A stretch of DNA of 64,000 bases from Zygnema cylindricum (GCA_037447655.1 JBBHKE010003380.1:121202-185201), one strand, 5' to 3'. Counted from the stretch's first letter, positions 43,368 to 54,915 are shown. A program made the numbers and translations. Notes: a model not told the origin generated them from the letters alone.

Positions 43368-43697
43368 AAGATGTTGCTTATACCGAATACGAAATTTTAT
43401 TAAAGGGACGAGCTTCTACAAACAACATGAAGTATTGGAATGAGATAAGGTGATAAGAAACTTGATTTAAAAAATGAGCTATTACAAACGACACGAAGTT
43501 TTGCAATGGGACAAGGTTATATTATATCAATGTCATATTCAAAAAAAAAATGGTTGTTCTCCAATATGATAGAAGCACAACTTATAGATTTTTTAAAAGG
43601 AAAAAAATTGGACAATGCTCAAATCGTTATTTTCTTCAACAAAAATTGACAAGGAGTAGCAAACGAATAACATGTCTATTTCGTGTTTCTGGGTATG
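43368..43697 (+). pseudogene. FAR1-type MULE transposase, N-terminal DNA-binding domain
   Basis: After a good acceptor (TTTTTTTTTCAG at 43356-43367), frames read KNELLQTTRSFAMGQGYII and then MVVLQYDRSTTYRFFKRKK and RSSKRITCLFRVSG. This order (ELL..R..A...GY.I, acidic/basic core, TYR, C-x-FR) is that of the FAR1/WRKY-GCM1 zinc domain at the start of plant MULE transposases. The expected DGxW...HNH second half is missing here and instead occurs at 48579, on the far side of copia A8. Frame changes are present. Confidence 0.7.
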
Positions 43698-44400
43698 TGG
43701 GAACGAGGAGAATGATACTCAAACCTAGGATTTCAACAATATGGCGGCAAAACACTTCATCCTACGCCATCTTACTCAAGGACTTGCATGTCCTCATTTG
43801 CAGGTAGAAAGGGCATCCGATATGTGGATAGCTCTTATAGAGATGTACCGAAGTGGTACGATTCAGCAACAACAGTTAACAGATCAGAGATTTAACGAAT
43901 ATGTATACAAAAGGGGAAAAATGTTGGATTTTTGCAATGAGCTTGCTACACTCTTCATGCAGCTAGAGAGTGCGAGAAAATATTTTAGTGAAAAACAAAA
44001 GGTTAACTGTTTACTGATGAAGTTACCCGATGAGTTCGAAAACAGAGTCAACCGTGTGTAGAACTTGCCGGACTCAAGGTGGATATGGAACTTAGTGGTA
44101 GGGATGATTCTCGTTCGGGAGAATATGAATGAGATTCGAAGGGGAGGAAAGAGTGGCCAAGCCTTGGGAACTTCGACCGATTGGAGGAACAAGGATTCCC
44201 GGAAACCTGTCGGAAACAATGGGAGAAGGGAGCAGAAAAATCAGGCCGACGAGTTCGGACCAAGGGCTCCCAAAGGTTTATGTCATTTTTGTAAGAAACC
44301 GAGCATTATATGGCGGAGTGCACTAAGCTAACCGAGCTTCGGTTAAAGGAGGGGCAGACCGATGGTACCCCGAGAGGAAAGAAAAAGGCCCTTGTGACAC
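43698..44400 (+). pseudogene. A8 gag (5'-truncated)
   Basis: Starts at the codons for RNEEND, so about 95 N-terminal residues are gone. A TAG replaces Trp at 43726-43728 and a second stop occurs at 44059-44061. The core AAKHFILRHLTQGLACPHLQ and CNELATLFMQLES is intact. The zinc knuckle CHFCKK...HYMAEC is split by loss of one base near 44300. Confidence 0.85.
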
Positions 44401-44744
44401 AGGTACATGAGGCGGCATTCGAGGACGACGACGATGAGCTCCTTTTAGATGAGGAGTTGGAGGCAAAAAACGAGGTCGAAATTTCACGAAGGCAGAAATG
44501 TGTTTACGGTGGATTGAAAGGTGAAGCAGGCTGGATTATAGATTCAGGTGCCTCCATGCATATGTGTAAGGATAGGCACCTGTTCACTAAGATAAGAAAG
44601 ATTCCCACTATAGAGATAGAGTACGGGGATGGGAGGATAGTCACCACTACTCTTGTAGGATCAGTAGATTTGAAAGTGTTAGTAGAAAGAAAGACATCCA
44701 TAGTAACATTCTCGGATGTATTGTTTATTCCGGAGCTGAACTAA
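44310..44744 (+). pseudogene. A8 protease region
   Basis: Open frame of 144 codons from the knuckle's end through a long acidic stretch (EDDDDELLLDEELE) to the aspartic protease motif IIDSGASMHMC, which is intact, and FSDVLFIPELN. It ends at a TAA where related copies have a sense codon. Confidence 0.8.
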
Positions 44745-45890
44745 AACCTCATATCTACATCTGAATTAGATGATAAGGGTTTTTTTAATAGCACTAGGGA
44801 AGGAGTCTTTAATGCTAGTTTTGAGGAGGATGTCTATTTCATTGCTGAGAAAGGTAGCCATGGGATGTTTAGGTTCATTTTAAGTAATGAAACGAAGAAA
44901 CTTTATTATGCTGGTGTTCATGATATTATGATATGGCATAAGAGGCTTGGGCATGTGAATCTAGATAAGTTAAGAGAGATGAAAAAGATGGGAGTGGTGG
45001 AAGGGATTCAGTTCAGTTAGAGTGATAATATAAGTGATTGTAGTGGATGTGCTCAAGGTAAAGCACACAGATTACCCTTTCGTAAAACAGCCACCTATAA
45101 GGGGGAAAAAATTATAGATCTAGTACACACAGATATTTGGGGACCGGCTAAAGTGTCCTCACCGGGTGGGAAGAGATTTATGATGACTATCACTGATGAT
45201 TGGTCTCGGTATTCCCGGGTGTATTGTTTGAAAAACAAGTCCGAAGCTCAAGATTGTTTTAGACAATATAAAGCATGGAGCGGAAAACTCCTTGAAAATC
45301 CAATCAAGAGAATAAGGAGTGACAATGGTGGAGAGTATACTTCTAACCAGTTTGAGGATTTTCTGAGGGAAGATGGGGTCCAACACCAAAAGACAGTTCC
45401 AGAAAACCCGGAACAGAATGGGGTAGCTAAAAGGTTAAATAAAACACTAAGTGATAGTGCTAGAAGTATGTTGTCAGATAAGAAGATAGGAAAAAGGTTT
45501 TGGGCGGAAGCAATGAACTATGCCAATTACCTCAAAAATAGAGTTCTTACTTCAGCTATAAAAGATCAAACACCTTATGAGAGATGGACAGGCCGGAAAC
45601 CAGACATATCTCACTTAAAGATTTTCGGCAGTCAAGTATTCAGTCTAGATACAGATCGGTCAAATTGGAAGCTAGATCCTAAAGGAAAAACGGGATACTT
45701 ATTAGGATATGATGAGGATGTTAAAGGATATAGAGTTTACGATCTAAAAAGGGAAGATATAATCTTAGTAAAGCATCTAGTAGTTATGGATTAAGGAAAG
45801 TTTGTGGATCCCTTCAAATATACAAAGTCAGTAAAAATCAGATTTGAGTCAGAAAATTCTGATGACTTTGAGCTTCCTAACTATCAACGT
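44745..45890 (+). pseudogene. A8 integrase
   Basis: Pre-integrase LGHVNLDKLREMKKM and CSGCAQGKAHR lie near 44950-45070, with one stop (TAG at 45018-45020). From 45022 the frame is open to 45794, with HTDIWGPAK (first Asp), TDDWSRYSRV and RSDNGGEYTS (second Asp). The third catalytic position reads NGVAKRLNK: Lys where Glu is required, so strand transfer would be lost. A TAA at 45792-45794 ends the frame before the linker. Confidence 0.85.
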
Positions 45891-46868
45891 TTAGAGAAGA
45901 TGACATTCTTGCAGGTACAAATCAGACCGAAAAGGACTCGGCTGTGGAAACTCCAGTGACAACTCTACCCGAAGCGGAAGACATGGTGGAAATTGATTCG
46001 GAATCAAAGGATAGGGGAGAAGCCGAGATTGTTCGAAAGAATCCACGAGAACCATCTATTCCGGCCTCAGATTTTGAATGGGGGGAGGAGAAGCAGCAAA
46101 AGATTGCAAGAAAAACAGGTTAATAACAAGGTAACAAAACTATCTCATCAAGATGAACCTCAAACTTATGGAGAGGCGATGACTTGTCCAGAAAGAAACC
46201 GGTGGAAGACAACCATCAATGAGGAGATGGCCTCAATTATGGCAGCCGATACTTGGGAGCTGGTGGATTGTCCACCTAACCAAAAACCAATCAGTTGTAA
46301 GTGGGTTTTCAAATTAAAACTAAACCCAGATAACACAATCAAGCGCTACAAGGCCAGATTAGTGGCAAAAGGATTCACACAAAAACAGGGAATTGATTAC
46401 GAGGAAACCTTTGCCCCGGTGGTCAGATTTCTCTCCGTCAGCATACTTCTCAGTCTAGCAGCAACAAAAGACATGGAAGTGCACCAGATGGACATCAAGA
46501 CAACCTTTTTGCATGGAGAATTGGAAGAGGAGATCTTCATGCGACAACCCGAAGGATTTGTGGAGGAAGGAGAGGAGAGTAAGGTATGCCGGCTGATTAA
46601 ATCCCTTTACGGTTTGAAACAGGCGCCTCAACAGTGGAATAAGAAACTTGATGAGTTTCTTACTGGTCTGGGATATATCCGGATCAGCTCAGATCACTCA
46701 ATCTATGTATTTGAGGATGAGGAAGGTATTATATTTATTGCAATTTATGTTGATGATTTACTTGTTTTAAGTAAATCAATGGAAAAAATTAATAAACTGA
46801 AAACCGATCTTAAAGGGAGATTTGAAATGAAGGATATGGGAGAAGCAAATTTTTTTTTAGGAATTTAA
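45891..46868 (+). pseudogene. A8 reverse transcriptase
   Basis: A long open frame (45993-46868, 291 codons). The first 35 codons are off-frame linker; the true RT frame begins around GGRRSSKRLQEK. It carries all RT blocks: [72 protein letters not shown] and the intact catalytic box YVDDLLVLSKS (about 46747). TAA at 46866-46868 interrupts the stretch FLGIxVERD. Confidence 0.9.
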
Positions 46869-47740
46869 GTAGAAAGAGACCGAGAAAGAAAGATTATAAG
46901 ATTGACTCAAAAGGAAGCAATAGGGAAAATGCTGGAAAAATTTCAGATGGATAAAGCTAATAGTTGTACAACTCCAATGGAGGTAAAGAAGGGAAGTGAT
47001 GGGAGTGAGGAAGAAGGAGTCATAGTCTTAGACGAGAAATTATTTCCTGAAGAACAGAAGTTCATGGAGATTATTCCTTACAAGCAAGTAGTGGGAATCC
47101 TAATCTATTTTATGAATTGTACCCGACCGGATTTAGCTGCAGCTGTAGGAGTGCTGAGTAGAAGTCTAAATGCTCCCACTAAGAAGGATTGGGAGGCAGC
47201 TAAGAGAGTCCTTAGATATCTGATAGGAACTAGGGATCTATGGCTGCATTTTGGTGGGGAGAATACTGACATCACTACTTGGACTGATGCCAGTTATGGT
47301 GATGCTCCAAAGAGGAGATGTACTTTTGGATATGTATTATATGTGGGTGATGGGGCTTGCTGTTGGAGTAGCAAACAGCAAAAAGTTATTGCTCAATCCA
47401 CCATGGAGGCTGAGTATATAGCCTCTTGCTCTACTGTAAAAGAATTGATGTGGGTCAAATATTTGTTTCATGAGCTTGGTCACCTTAAGAGTGGTGTGCA
47501 TAATTTTTTTTCTGATAATCATGTTGCAATTGCTATTTTTGCCAATCCTAAACATCATTTTAAAGCCAAACACATGGAGATTAGACTCAGCTTTGTTAGA
47601 GAGAAAGTAGAAAACAAAATAATCAGTTTAGAGTACCAACCAGATAGTGAGATGGTAGCAGATATGATGACCAAACCTGTGCCTTCCCCTAAACTAATTT
47701 TCTGCAGGGAGAAGTGTGGTATGAAATTAAAGATTGACTA
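46869..47740 (+). pseudogene. A8 RT connection and RNase H
   Basis: Same frame as RT, open from the stop at 46866 to the pol stop at 47739-47741 (first ATG 46902). It has PYKQVVGILIYFMNCTRPDL, then RNase H with WTDASYGDAP (Asp), STMEAEYIAS (Glu) and SDNHVAIAI (Asp), and ends MMTKPVPSPKLIFCREKC. Its catalytic residues look complete; only the single stop upstream separates it from RT. Confidence 0.85.
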
Positions 47741-47754
47741 GAAAATAAGGGGAG

Positions 47755-48545
47755 TGTAAAAATCGATGGTTATTTCATTATTTTCTAGGTCTAAATTGGA
47801 ATATAGAAAGAAGCCGAGGAAGTCTACCTCTAACTTCTCTCTCAAACTCCCACACTTGTTGCAGTTACTGAGAAGTTGGAGAGGAAGCTAAGCCATGGCT
47901 ACCTGGGCAATCCAAAGGTTTACGGGAAATAGATTATTCTATTTACAGGTAGGAAGGTTTATTTACTAAAAGTTATATATCGGTGACAGGATTTGATCTT
48001 GGCACCTGTCGACCGTCAAAGCGCCGGTAGCCGGTAGCCTTAGCCGTTAAGTATAGAAGTTCTGATACACACTATTAGGTTTGATTTGTATTTATATGTT
48101 ACGACGTCGGAAAATTCATATAACGGCGGATGTTTACGGTTACATAGAAACCGTTATGTAAACGTACGGATTACGGTATGGACAAGAAACAAGTACCGCG
48201 CATTTTGTTTCTTTTACGAAACAAATACCGCGCATGTATTTATGACGGCTCCGATTGAAATCTACATTTAATCGGACGACCGAGAAGAAAACCGAGATCG
48301 CGGAAGAGATTCTCGGCGGTTTATGGTCATCGCCACATCGGATGACACGTGGCGAAATTGCGTTGGATCGCGGTATCTCCGAGGATTACGGCACCGAATC
48401 CGGATATGACATGTGTCGACTTTTAGGCCATGTCGTACAATTTCCGTACATAAAGTACACCGGCGGCTGTACTTTTATGTACGATAGTTTAATATGATTG
48501 GTGCCGTACACCAGTAGATAGAGTTTGTGAGAGAGATAAGACTTA
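47755..48545 (+). repeat. LTR-8, 3' LTR of A8 (3'-truncated)
   Basis: Begins TGTAAAAATCGATGG after the polypurine tract and follows the family pattern to about GACTTAGAAAAAT, losing the last 230-250 bp (TATA, R/U5 and gag start). It includes an antisense tRNA-like block (47985-48065), the dyad TTTGTTTC/GAAACAAA (about 48205-48225) and the GTAC dyad (48445-48483). Confidence 0.8.
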
Positions 48546-48578
48546 GAAAAATAATGAAATAACCATCGATTTTCTACA
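48546..48578 (-). repeat. Inverted copy of the LTR start
   Basis: On the minus strand from 48578 this reads TGTAGAAAATCGATGGTTAT and on through about 35 bases, nearly the same as the start of LTR-8 at 47755. The LTR is thus closed by its own first bases in reverse, directly against the MULE coding sequence. Confidence 0.75.
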
Positions 48579-49581
48579 GATGGCAAGTGGGAAATACCAT
48601 AACACAATCATGGAAAATCTCTACATATTATATCACACCCTTTGTGTAGGCGAATGGATATGTGTTACACATTTTTTCAAGTTTGGAGCAAAACCGAGAT
48701 AACTTGTGAGCTTTTTACGATTAGAGGAAAAACCATGTTATGCAACAATTAGGTGTATTTACAATTTACAGCGACAAATACAAAAACTTAAACTAAAATG
48801 TGTATCATCTATTATAGCTCTGATAACTGAATTTGAAACTTCGAAAATGTTAGAAAAAACGAGTATGAGCTATATGATGAACATCATATCTCTCATCTTT
48901 TTATAGCTCCAAAAGCATTACTTAATATGCTAAAAGAAATTATACCTGTATATTGTTAGATTAGAAATTATACATGTATTTTGTTAGATTGTTTATCTAA
49001 AATAAATCGATTTCTTACGCCATTATTACATGTAGTTGGGTTGTATCCAAATAACAAAACTTTTAGTATATATACTTTTTTTTTGAGTTAAGAAAAACAA
49101 GAGGATTATAAGCCGGCTTTGGAGCAATTATTTAAGTTGTTTCAAAAAGTTTCTCTTCCACGAGTGTGTTTAGCAAATGGTGAACTAGCTTTAATCAATG
49201 CTTTGCCAAAAACTCTTTTGTCAATGTCACATCAATAAAAATGTCGTGACTAAATGTAAACATGAATTTAGTGGTTAGGACGAAGAAGGGGGGATATTTT
49301 ATCGAACATGAAATGAAGTCGTACAAGCAAAAACCGTGGAAGAATTTAAGGTGTTGTAAAAAAAGTGAAGCACCCTACTTTATGAGAATCAAAAAATATT
49401 GTCATATTTGAATGATATATGGATTTATTGGAAAGAGCGTTTTGTGAACGCATGGGCGGACCGTTGTCTACACTTAGGTAGTAAATCCACATCTGAGGTT
49501 GAGGGGGCTCATGCCACGTTGAAGTCTTATTTGCAAACATTTATCGGTGAATTTTTTGTTTGGATATTATTATTTTTTTAA
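48579..49581 (+). pseudogene. MULE transposase, zinc-domain remainder and catalytic region
   Basis: Picks up where 43697 stopped: DGKWEIP, then HNH and SHPLCRRM (second half of the FAR1 zinc domain), then EEKPCYATIRCIYNLQRQIQ (48706-48790). The MULE core follows: YDEHHISHLFIAPKAL, LLDCLSKINRFLTPLLHVVG, FSIYTFFFE, EDYKPALEQLFKLFQ, LPRVCLANGELALINAL and KNVVTKCKHEF (48850-49260), then YLNDIWIYWKERFVNAWADR and STSEVEGAHATLKSYLQ (49399-49550). The order and spacing match plant MULE transposases. Several stops and frame changes make it a pseudogene. Confidence 0.8.
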
Positions 49582-50699
49582 ATTTTGTATGCTCATTGTA
49601 TGTTTAAATAGTTTATATCATCATAATTGTTTTTGAAATTATTTGTGTGATTTTAATGGAGCAAATTATTTATTCATGTGACAAAGATATAATATTCAAG
49701 TGACTAATTAGAGTGGATTTATTTATATTTGGTCTTAAAATTCAGTTTTTGTACTATTAATGATGATTGAATGAATGAATATTCCGCTCATTACTAACGG
49801 TGGTCAATCGAATATAATTTTTAATAAAACAATCGTCGAATGAATATTATTTATACTAATAATGGTTGTGGATTTAATTAATTCCACACTAGAGTTCGTG
49901 TTTCAAAAAATGTCATCTACATTGATAGTGGTAATTTAATGAATGAAATTCGATCTCACCTTGTTGATCAAACAAATGTAAATGATTGGACGAGTACAAC
50001 CCTTAATATTATTGGTGGTTGAGAAAATAAAATGATGGTTAAAAATCAATACCAAAAATTCAACGGAAAGAATGCATGTGATGCCGTGAGGATATCACAT
50101 TTAGTTTGATAAACACTAGTTTCCAGTTTGACAATTCATGTGTCAAATTTCGCTTTACAAATAGTAACTATTTGATTTAATTTTTTTTTTGAAAAATCAA
50201 TCAGATTCGTTGATTTCTTAAAAGAGTTTTCTCTCAATGAAATCCATTATGATCTTGATTTCTATAACAATTATCTCATAGTAAAAGCCATTTTGATCTT
50301 TAGTATTGTTATAATATTTACAATTAAAGAAGTGTTACAATTCTTTAAATCTTGTCTTAAACTTGAGTGTTAAAAAAAAAAAAAAAATTACTACATTTGA
50401 ATATACTTTAAAGATTTCTATGTATTATTTTCTTTTCTTTTTCTAAGTTAATAAAAAATATTAACTTGCCAAAATGAGTTTGGAAAGTGGTTACGATTTG
50501 GCTCCTCGTAGACTTACTTTGAAGAGTACTACGAGGCTCCTATGTAGTCACTTCTTTCTTAGATTACTTAATTAAAATAAAAAAGTTTTTCTACATCACA
50601 TTGACAAACATTGGTATTTTTATCTACCTAAAGATTTACAAGATATTAGAAAAGAAAAAAAACTTTGAAATACATAAAAATGGGAATTCTCTAAACGTT
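49582..50699. other. MULE gene, unassigned middle
   Basis: About 1.1 kb of AT-rich sequence where the family would have its linker and SWIM zinc finger. I cannot recognise either; it may be intron, decayed coding or an insertion. Confidence 0.4.
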
Positions 50700-50980
50700 T
50701 ACAGGCTTAGGAAAAATTGCATAAAAAAATCAATTCTTGGAGCTTACATCAACAACCAAATCAGATAAAATTGCAGAGAAACAAATTCACCATGTTTTTG
50801 ACCCAAAAAATCCAAACGTGCGTGGTCGACCGCGTAGGTCGCAAAAAACAAAGAAATTCCTCAACCAAACAGGACCCGTCATATTTTGAGCACATGGAAG
50901 AAAAGTCATTTATTAGAAAATGTTCTTTTTGTAAAAAGACAAGGCACAATTGAAAAAATGTCCGACTTACTATGTCAAAC
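50700..50980 (+). pseudogene. MULE transposase, RGRP region and zinc knuckle
   Basis: Frames read VFDPKNPNVRGRPRRSQKTK and KCSFCKKTRHNxKKC, the basic RGRPxxS stretch and CX2CX4HX4C knuckle usual at the C-terminus of these transposases. A stop stands just before the last Lys-Lys-Cys. Confidence 0.7.
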
Positions 50981-51241
50981 CAAATTTCTCAATCCAACGA
51001 ATGGATTGGCAAAGATGATCTTCAACCAAACGAAGAGATCAACGTACAAAACTCTAGATTAACTGAAGATGAAGTCAAACAAAGTGTTGAATAAAATAAA
51101 TAGGCAGGGAAAAACAGTTAAAATTGAACAAATGGGCGAGTAATGAAATCTTTCAAATGAATGATGGCGTTGCCAAACAAAGATATCAATTGGACGAAAC
51201 AGTATACTACAGAGTTACATTTGACATTTTTTTTGACAAAT

Positions 51242-51700
51242 TTACAAGATATTCTATTTGACGAGAAATGTGGTTTTAGGGTTATTGCATCTCAATTGTA
51301 GGGTAGTGGATACAATTGAGATTACATGCGAATTTGGATGATCATACATTTATTGCGAATCGTGCGCATTATGGCGATTTGTTTGGGAAAAGTATTTACA
51401 AAAAATTGCACCCAAAATTAAACCATCACAGAGGAGTTACAAATAAATGTAAAAGGTCCTCAACATCAGTAATGCCAATACTACGCTCTAGACAATTAGA
51501 GAAGCCATACGATACTCAATTAGAGAGGCTTGTTGTGATTATCCCACAAAACATTGTGAGTAGTAATACGTATAATCCATACGCAAAATTCAACAATCAA
51601 CCTTTTATTTGTTTCGTGTTTGTTAACAAAAATCACTTCTGATTGTGTGTTTGAGGAAATAGATTAATACCTCCAACGTAGCCTCAATGGCTTGGAATGA
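51242..51700 (+). pseudogene. OTU-like cysteine protease domain of the MULE gene
   Basis: LQDILFDEKCGFRVIASQL at 51242-51298 has the OTU catalytic-Cys signature (family form DGNCGFR; Cys codon at 51269). The frame 51316-51642 continues with RLHANLDDHTF, HYGDLFGKSIYKKLH and ends FVFVNKNHF, the position of the catalytic His (51634). A PPT..W-like tail follows in another frame. C-terminal OTU domains are, to my knowledge, found in one group of plant MULE transposases, and the position here fits. Stops at 51299 and after NHF show decay. Confidence 0.65.
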
Positions 51701-51906
51701 ATCATGATTCTGTATATGGTGCGAGATAGATAAAATTTTAAACATTCGTTTTCAAAATTGGAACAATCACTTAAAGGTACATGTTTGTGTTGAAACTTAA
51801 CCTTTTATACGTTAAAATCGCATTGTTTACATATATTTGTGGTATGATTTAACCATTTGAAAGCATAAACCGTAAACCTACAATACATGCATGTGAGGTG
51901 GCGATT

Positions 51907-52906
51907 TGTAATTCCGTGTCCTCCATTCGACTACAGAATTCAGAGAGCATGTAGATAGTTTTTAACTAACCCAATTCAAGCCACAACCACTGCTGCCTAA
52001 GAAGGTAAACTAACAGTCTGACTCACCCCTGTGCAGCATGGACTCCTCTGAGTTCGTAGCAAAAAGAATCACTGAAAACGACTAACCAACCGATTAATTA
52101 TAAGGTGGCAAAGATGCCAATTTTATATAAACTCTCAAAGGGAGAGAGGTCACTTACCTACCAAATTCTCTAATTCCTAAATCCCTCTCACAACCCCTAT
52201 CTACTGACGTACGAACCAATCAAATGACTGTAGGGTACAAAAAGGTACTACGGCCGATGTACTATCTGTACCACGTGTGTACGGCAAGGCCATTGAGTGG
52301 ACGCGTGTCCACTTTTAACTTGTACTTTGTTCCCCAAAATTTTTGCGACCAAATGTTATCCCTCCATGTGGCGCCACGTCATGCCACTTCCAGAAACGCC
52401 AAAGTGACCATTCCGCGATCTCAGTAGTGATATACGTTGTCGGATGAAATCCGACATTAAATGTTGGTCGTCAAAACAAATTTCCGATTAATTTGTTTCT
52501 TAGAGATGATGTTCGCAGTATAATAGTTTTATGTTCTTTTGTTCGTCATTGCGTTAATCGAATTCATGGTCTTAACGTTGTTTAAATAATTATCAAACCT
52601 ATTCTACTTTAACAGACTTCTACGACATACTGGTTAGAGCTAACTGCTACACCGCGCTCTTCCGGTCAGACTTTCGAGTCGTGCCAGACTCAGTCTTTTG
52701 TTGAGAGTGACATAAGTCACTCTTTAGTCTTGCGTGTTGAGCTATGACAGCCATAGCTCAACCACCCTCTCTATCCCTTATTGTCTACAACAAGTATGGT
52801 GGGTAAAGAGAGGAGGTGGAGGCAGGCTGTCTGTCTTTTTCTTTTTCCAATTTGTAGTGAACTATTTAGACCTAGAAAATACCATGTAAATGTAATAATT
52901 TCAACA
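51907..52906 (-). repeat. LTR-10, 3' LTR of A9
   Basis: 1000 bp, TGTTGAAATT at 52906 to the terminal CA at 51907. It carries the tRNA-like block on the plus strand (52625-52700), the GTAC dyad (52235-52275) and the gag-start codons at its end. Confidence 0.85.
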
Positions 52907-52919
52907 CTCCCCTTATTCT

Positions 52920-53680
52920 CTAGTCTAATTTTAATTTCAGTCTACACTTTTCCCTACAATATTTGAACTTGGGAGAAGGCATTGGTTTTGTCATCATAGC
53001 AGCCACCATTTCCTCATCTGATTTATAAACAAGATTCACAATCTTATTCTCAATTTTTTCTCTCACAAAACTCAACCTTATGTCCATATGCTTAGCTTTA
53101 AAATGATGTTTTGGATTAGCCGCAATTGCAATGGCAGCTTGATTATCACAAATCACTTCATACACCCCTATCTTTATATACCCCAGTTATTGCAACAAGA
53201 ACTTGACCCACATAAACTCTTTCACAGCAAAAAAAGAGGCCATGTACTCAACCTCCATAATAGACTGAGCAACCACCTTTTGTTGCTTACTACTCCAACA
53301 GCAAGCACCTTCTCCCACATACAACACATACCCAGTAGTGCATTTTCTCATAGGTTCGTCCCCATAACTCACATCACTCCTAGTAGTGATGTGAGTGTGC
53401 TCCCCTCCCAAATGCAACCATAACTGTCTAATTCCCACCAGATATCGCATGACCATCTTGGCTGCCTCCTAGTCTCTCTTCCTAGGATCATTAAGAATCC
53501 TACTAAGTACTCCAACTGTTGCCGCTATGTCCGGCCTGGTACAGTTCATAAAATAGATCAAACTTCCTACGACTTGTCTATAAATAATAGACTTCATAAA
53601 CTCCCTCTCCTCTGGACTTATCTGATCATCTAAGATCATCACTCCTCCTACACTCCCATCACTTATTTTTTTCAAGTCCA
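52920..53680 (-). pseudogene. A9 RNase H and RT connection
   Basis: Frames 53681-53469 (YRQVVGSLIYFMNCTRPDI), 53456-53187 (WLHLGGEHTHITTRSDVSYG, then CCWSSKQQKVVAQS and IMEVEYMAS) and 53165-52920 (CDNQAAIAIAANPKHHFKAK to KLKLD, stop) cover the pol C-terminus. Small frame shifts separate them. RNase H has Asp and Glu in place. Confidence 0.8.
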
Positions 53681-54915
53681 TGAAATTTTATGGGCTCCAT
53701 TGCCCACAAAATTTGCAGATCCAAAAGAAGCTAATCTAGATAGTTGCGACACCAAGTTGATATAAACCCAAATGAATGATCCCTTGACAATTAGAACCCC
53801 AATACAACTTCACCCTTGTGAAGAGAAGACCTTCTGTGTGTTCAGTTTTACCACAAAATGCAAAGTTTGAATATGTGTTTTGTACAATACTCCCCACTTT
53901 GACTTTCCCACTGAATATGTGCCACCCAGGCATGCAAAGACTCTGACCGACTACACCCTTGTGTATCTTGGACTCCCTTGAGTCCGCAGCAAAAAGAATC
54001 ACTCAATTTGCTCACTCGAGCATTAAGTTATGGCTGGTCAAAGTTGACCTTTATAGTTACAAGCTCTCTTAGAGAGAGGTACCTAAATATCACTAAGTCT
54101 TGATCTGCCTACTCACGACTACCTACTACTAAACCCTAGTCTAATAGGAACACTTTATAGTACAAGAAGGTACAATGGGCGATGTACTTATTGCATGGAT
54201 ATTGTACAACATGGTCTACAAGGTGACACCTGTCAAATCTAGAGCCATGGTTCCTCCTCCCATCTTCTCCGGTATCAAATAACGTGGCACCACGTGGCAC
54301 CGCGTGACGCTATGTGTGAAAGCCGCCTAAAGCTCACTTCGCGTGGCGGCTACAATGCCGGCCGTTATATCAAAACATATTTTACACGGTTCAGATTCGC
54401 GTACATGCATGAATTGTTCCTCTTCGTTATTCTAGTGTTAACTAGTTTTTGCGTTAAGGTTTAAATACCTTTGAAGTCCGACATGTCTATCGTTTCGTTA
54501 ACGCCTTATTGGTTAAGGCTTATCTCTACAAATATTACCACAGACCATGGTTCAAATCTGGTCTAGAGCAGCTTTTGGTTATTTGTTAGTTTGTTACAAC
54601 TCTCTACTTTTACACTTATAAATACCTATTGTACCCCACATATGCCATCGTTGACTCTAAGTTATAGGCTAAAGCTAATGTCTGTTATAGGATGGTAGGT
54701 ACCAAGATCAATCCTCTTTCCGGCATATCTATTTTAGTACAAACTACGATTAGCCTATCCTCTTTAGACAGACATGGCTCTAGCTCTCTCTCTGGTCTTC
54801 AGTGAATGCAACAAGTATGGGGACCGGAGAGATTTGAGCGAGAAGCCGGCAGCCTTTGTTGACTTACTCTGTTTATTTTTTCAATACAGATCTAGAAAAT
54901 ACATAAATTTCAACA
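53681..54915 (-). repeat. LTR-11, solo LTR inside A9 pol
   Basis: A 1235-bp family A LTR, start TGTTGAAATT at 54915, end at 53681, with GGTCAAAGTTGACC at 54036-54049 and a B-box-like GGTTCAAATC near 54551. It splits the codons around SCTTPMELKK of A9 pol. Flanks GTCCA and TTCTA could be an eroded duplication. Longer than the other LTRs because of extra sequence around 53700-53930. Confidence 0.75.

Larger units (their letters stand above)
43698..48578 (+). mobile_element. Copia element A8, inserted in the MULE gene
   Basis: The best-preserved family A pol region in the window. It starts abruptly in gag (no 5' LTR), runs through protease, integrase, RT and RNase H to a polypurine tract (GAAAATAAGGGGAG, 47741-47754) and a 3' LTR that breaks off and ends in an inverted LTR start. 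Only a handful of stops and frameshifts separate it from an open polyprotein, so it is younger or better kept than A4, A5 or A7. Confidence 0.85.
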
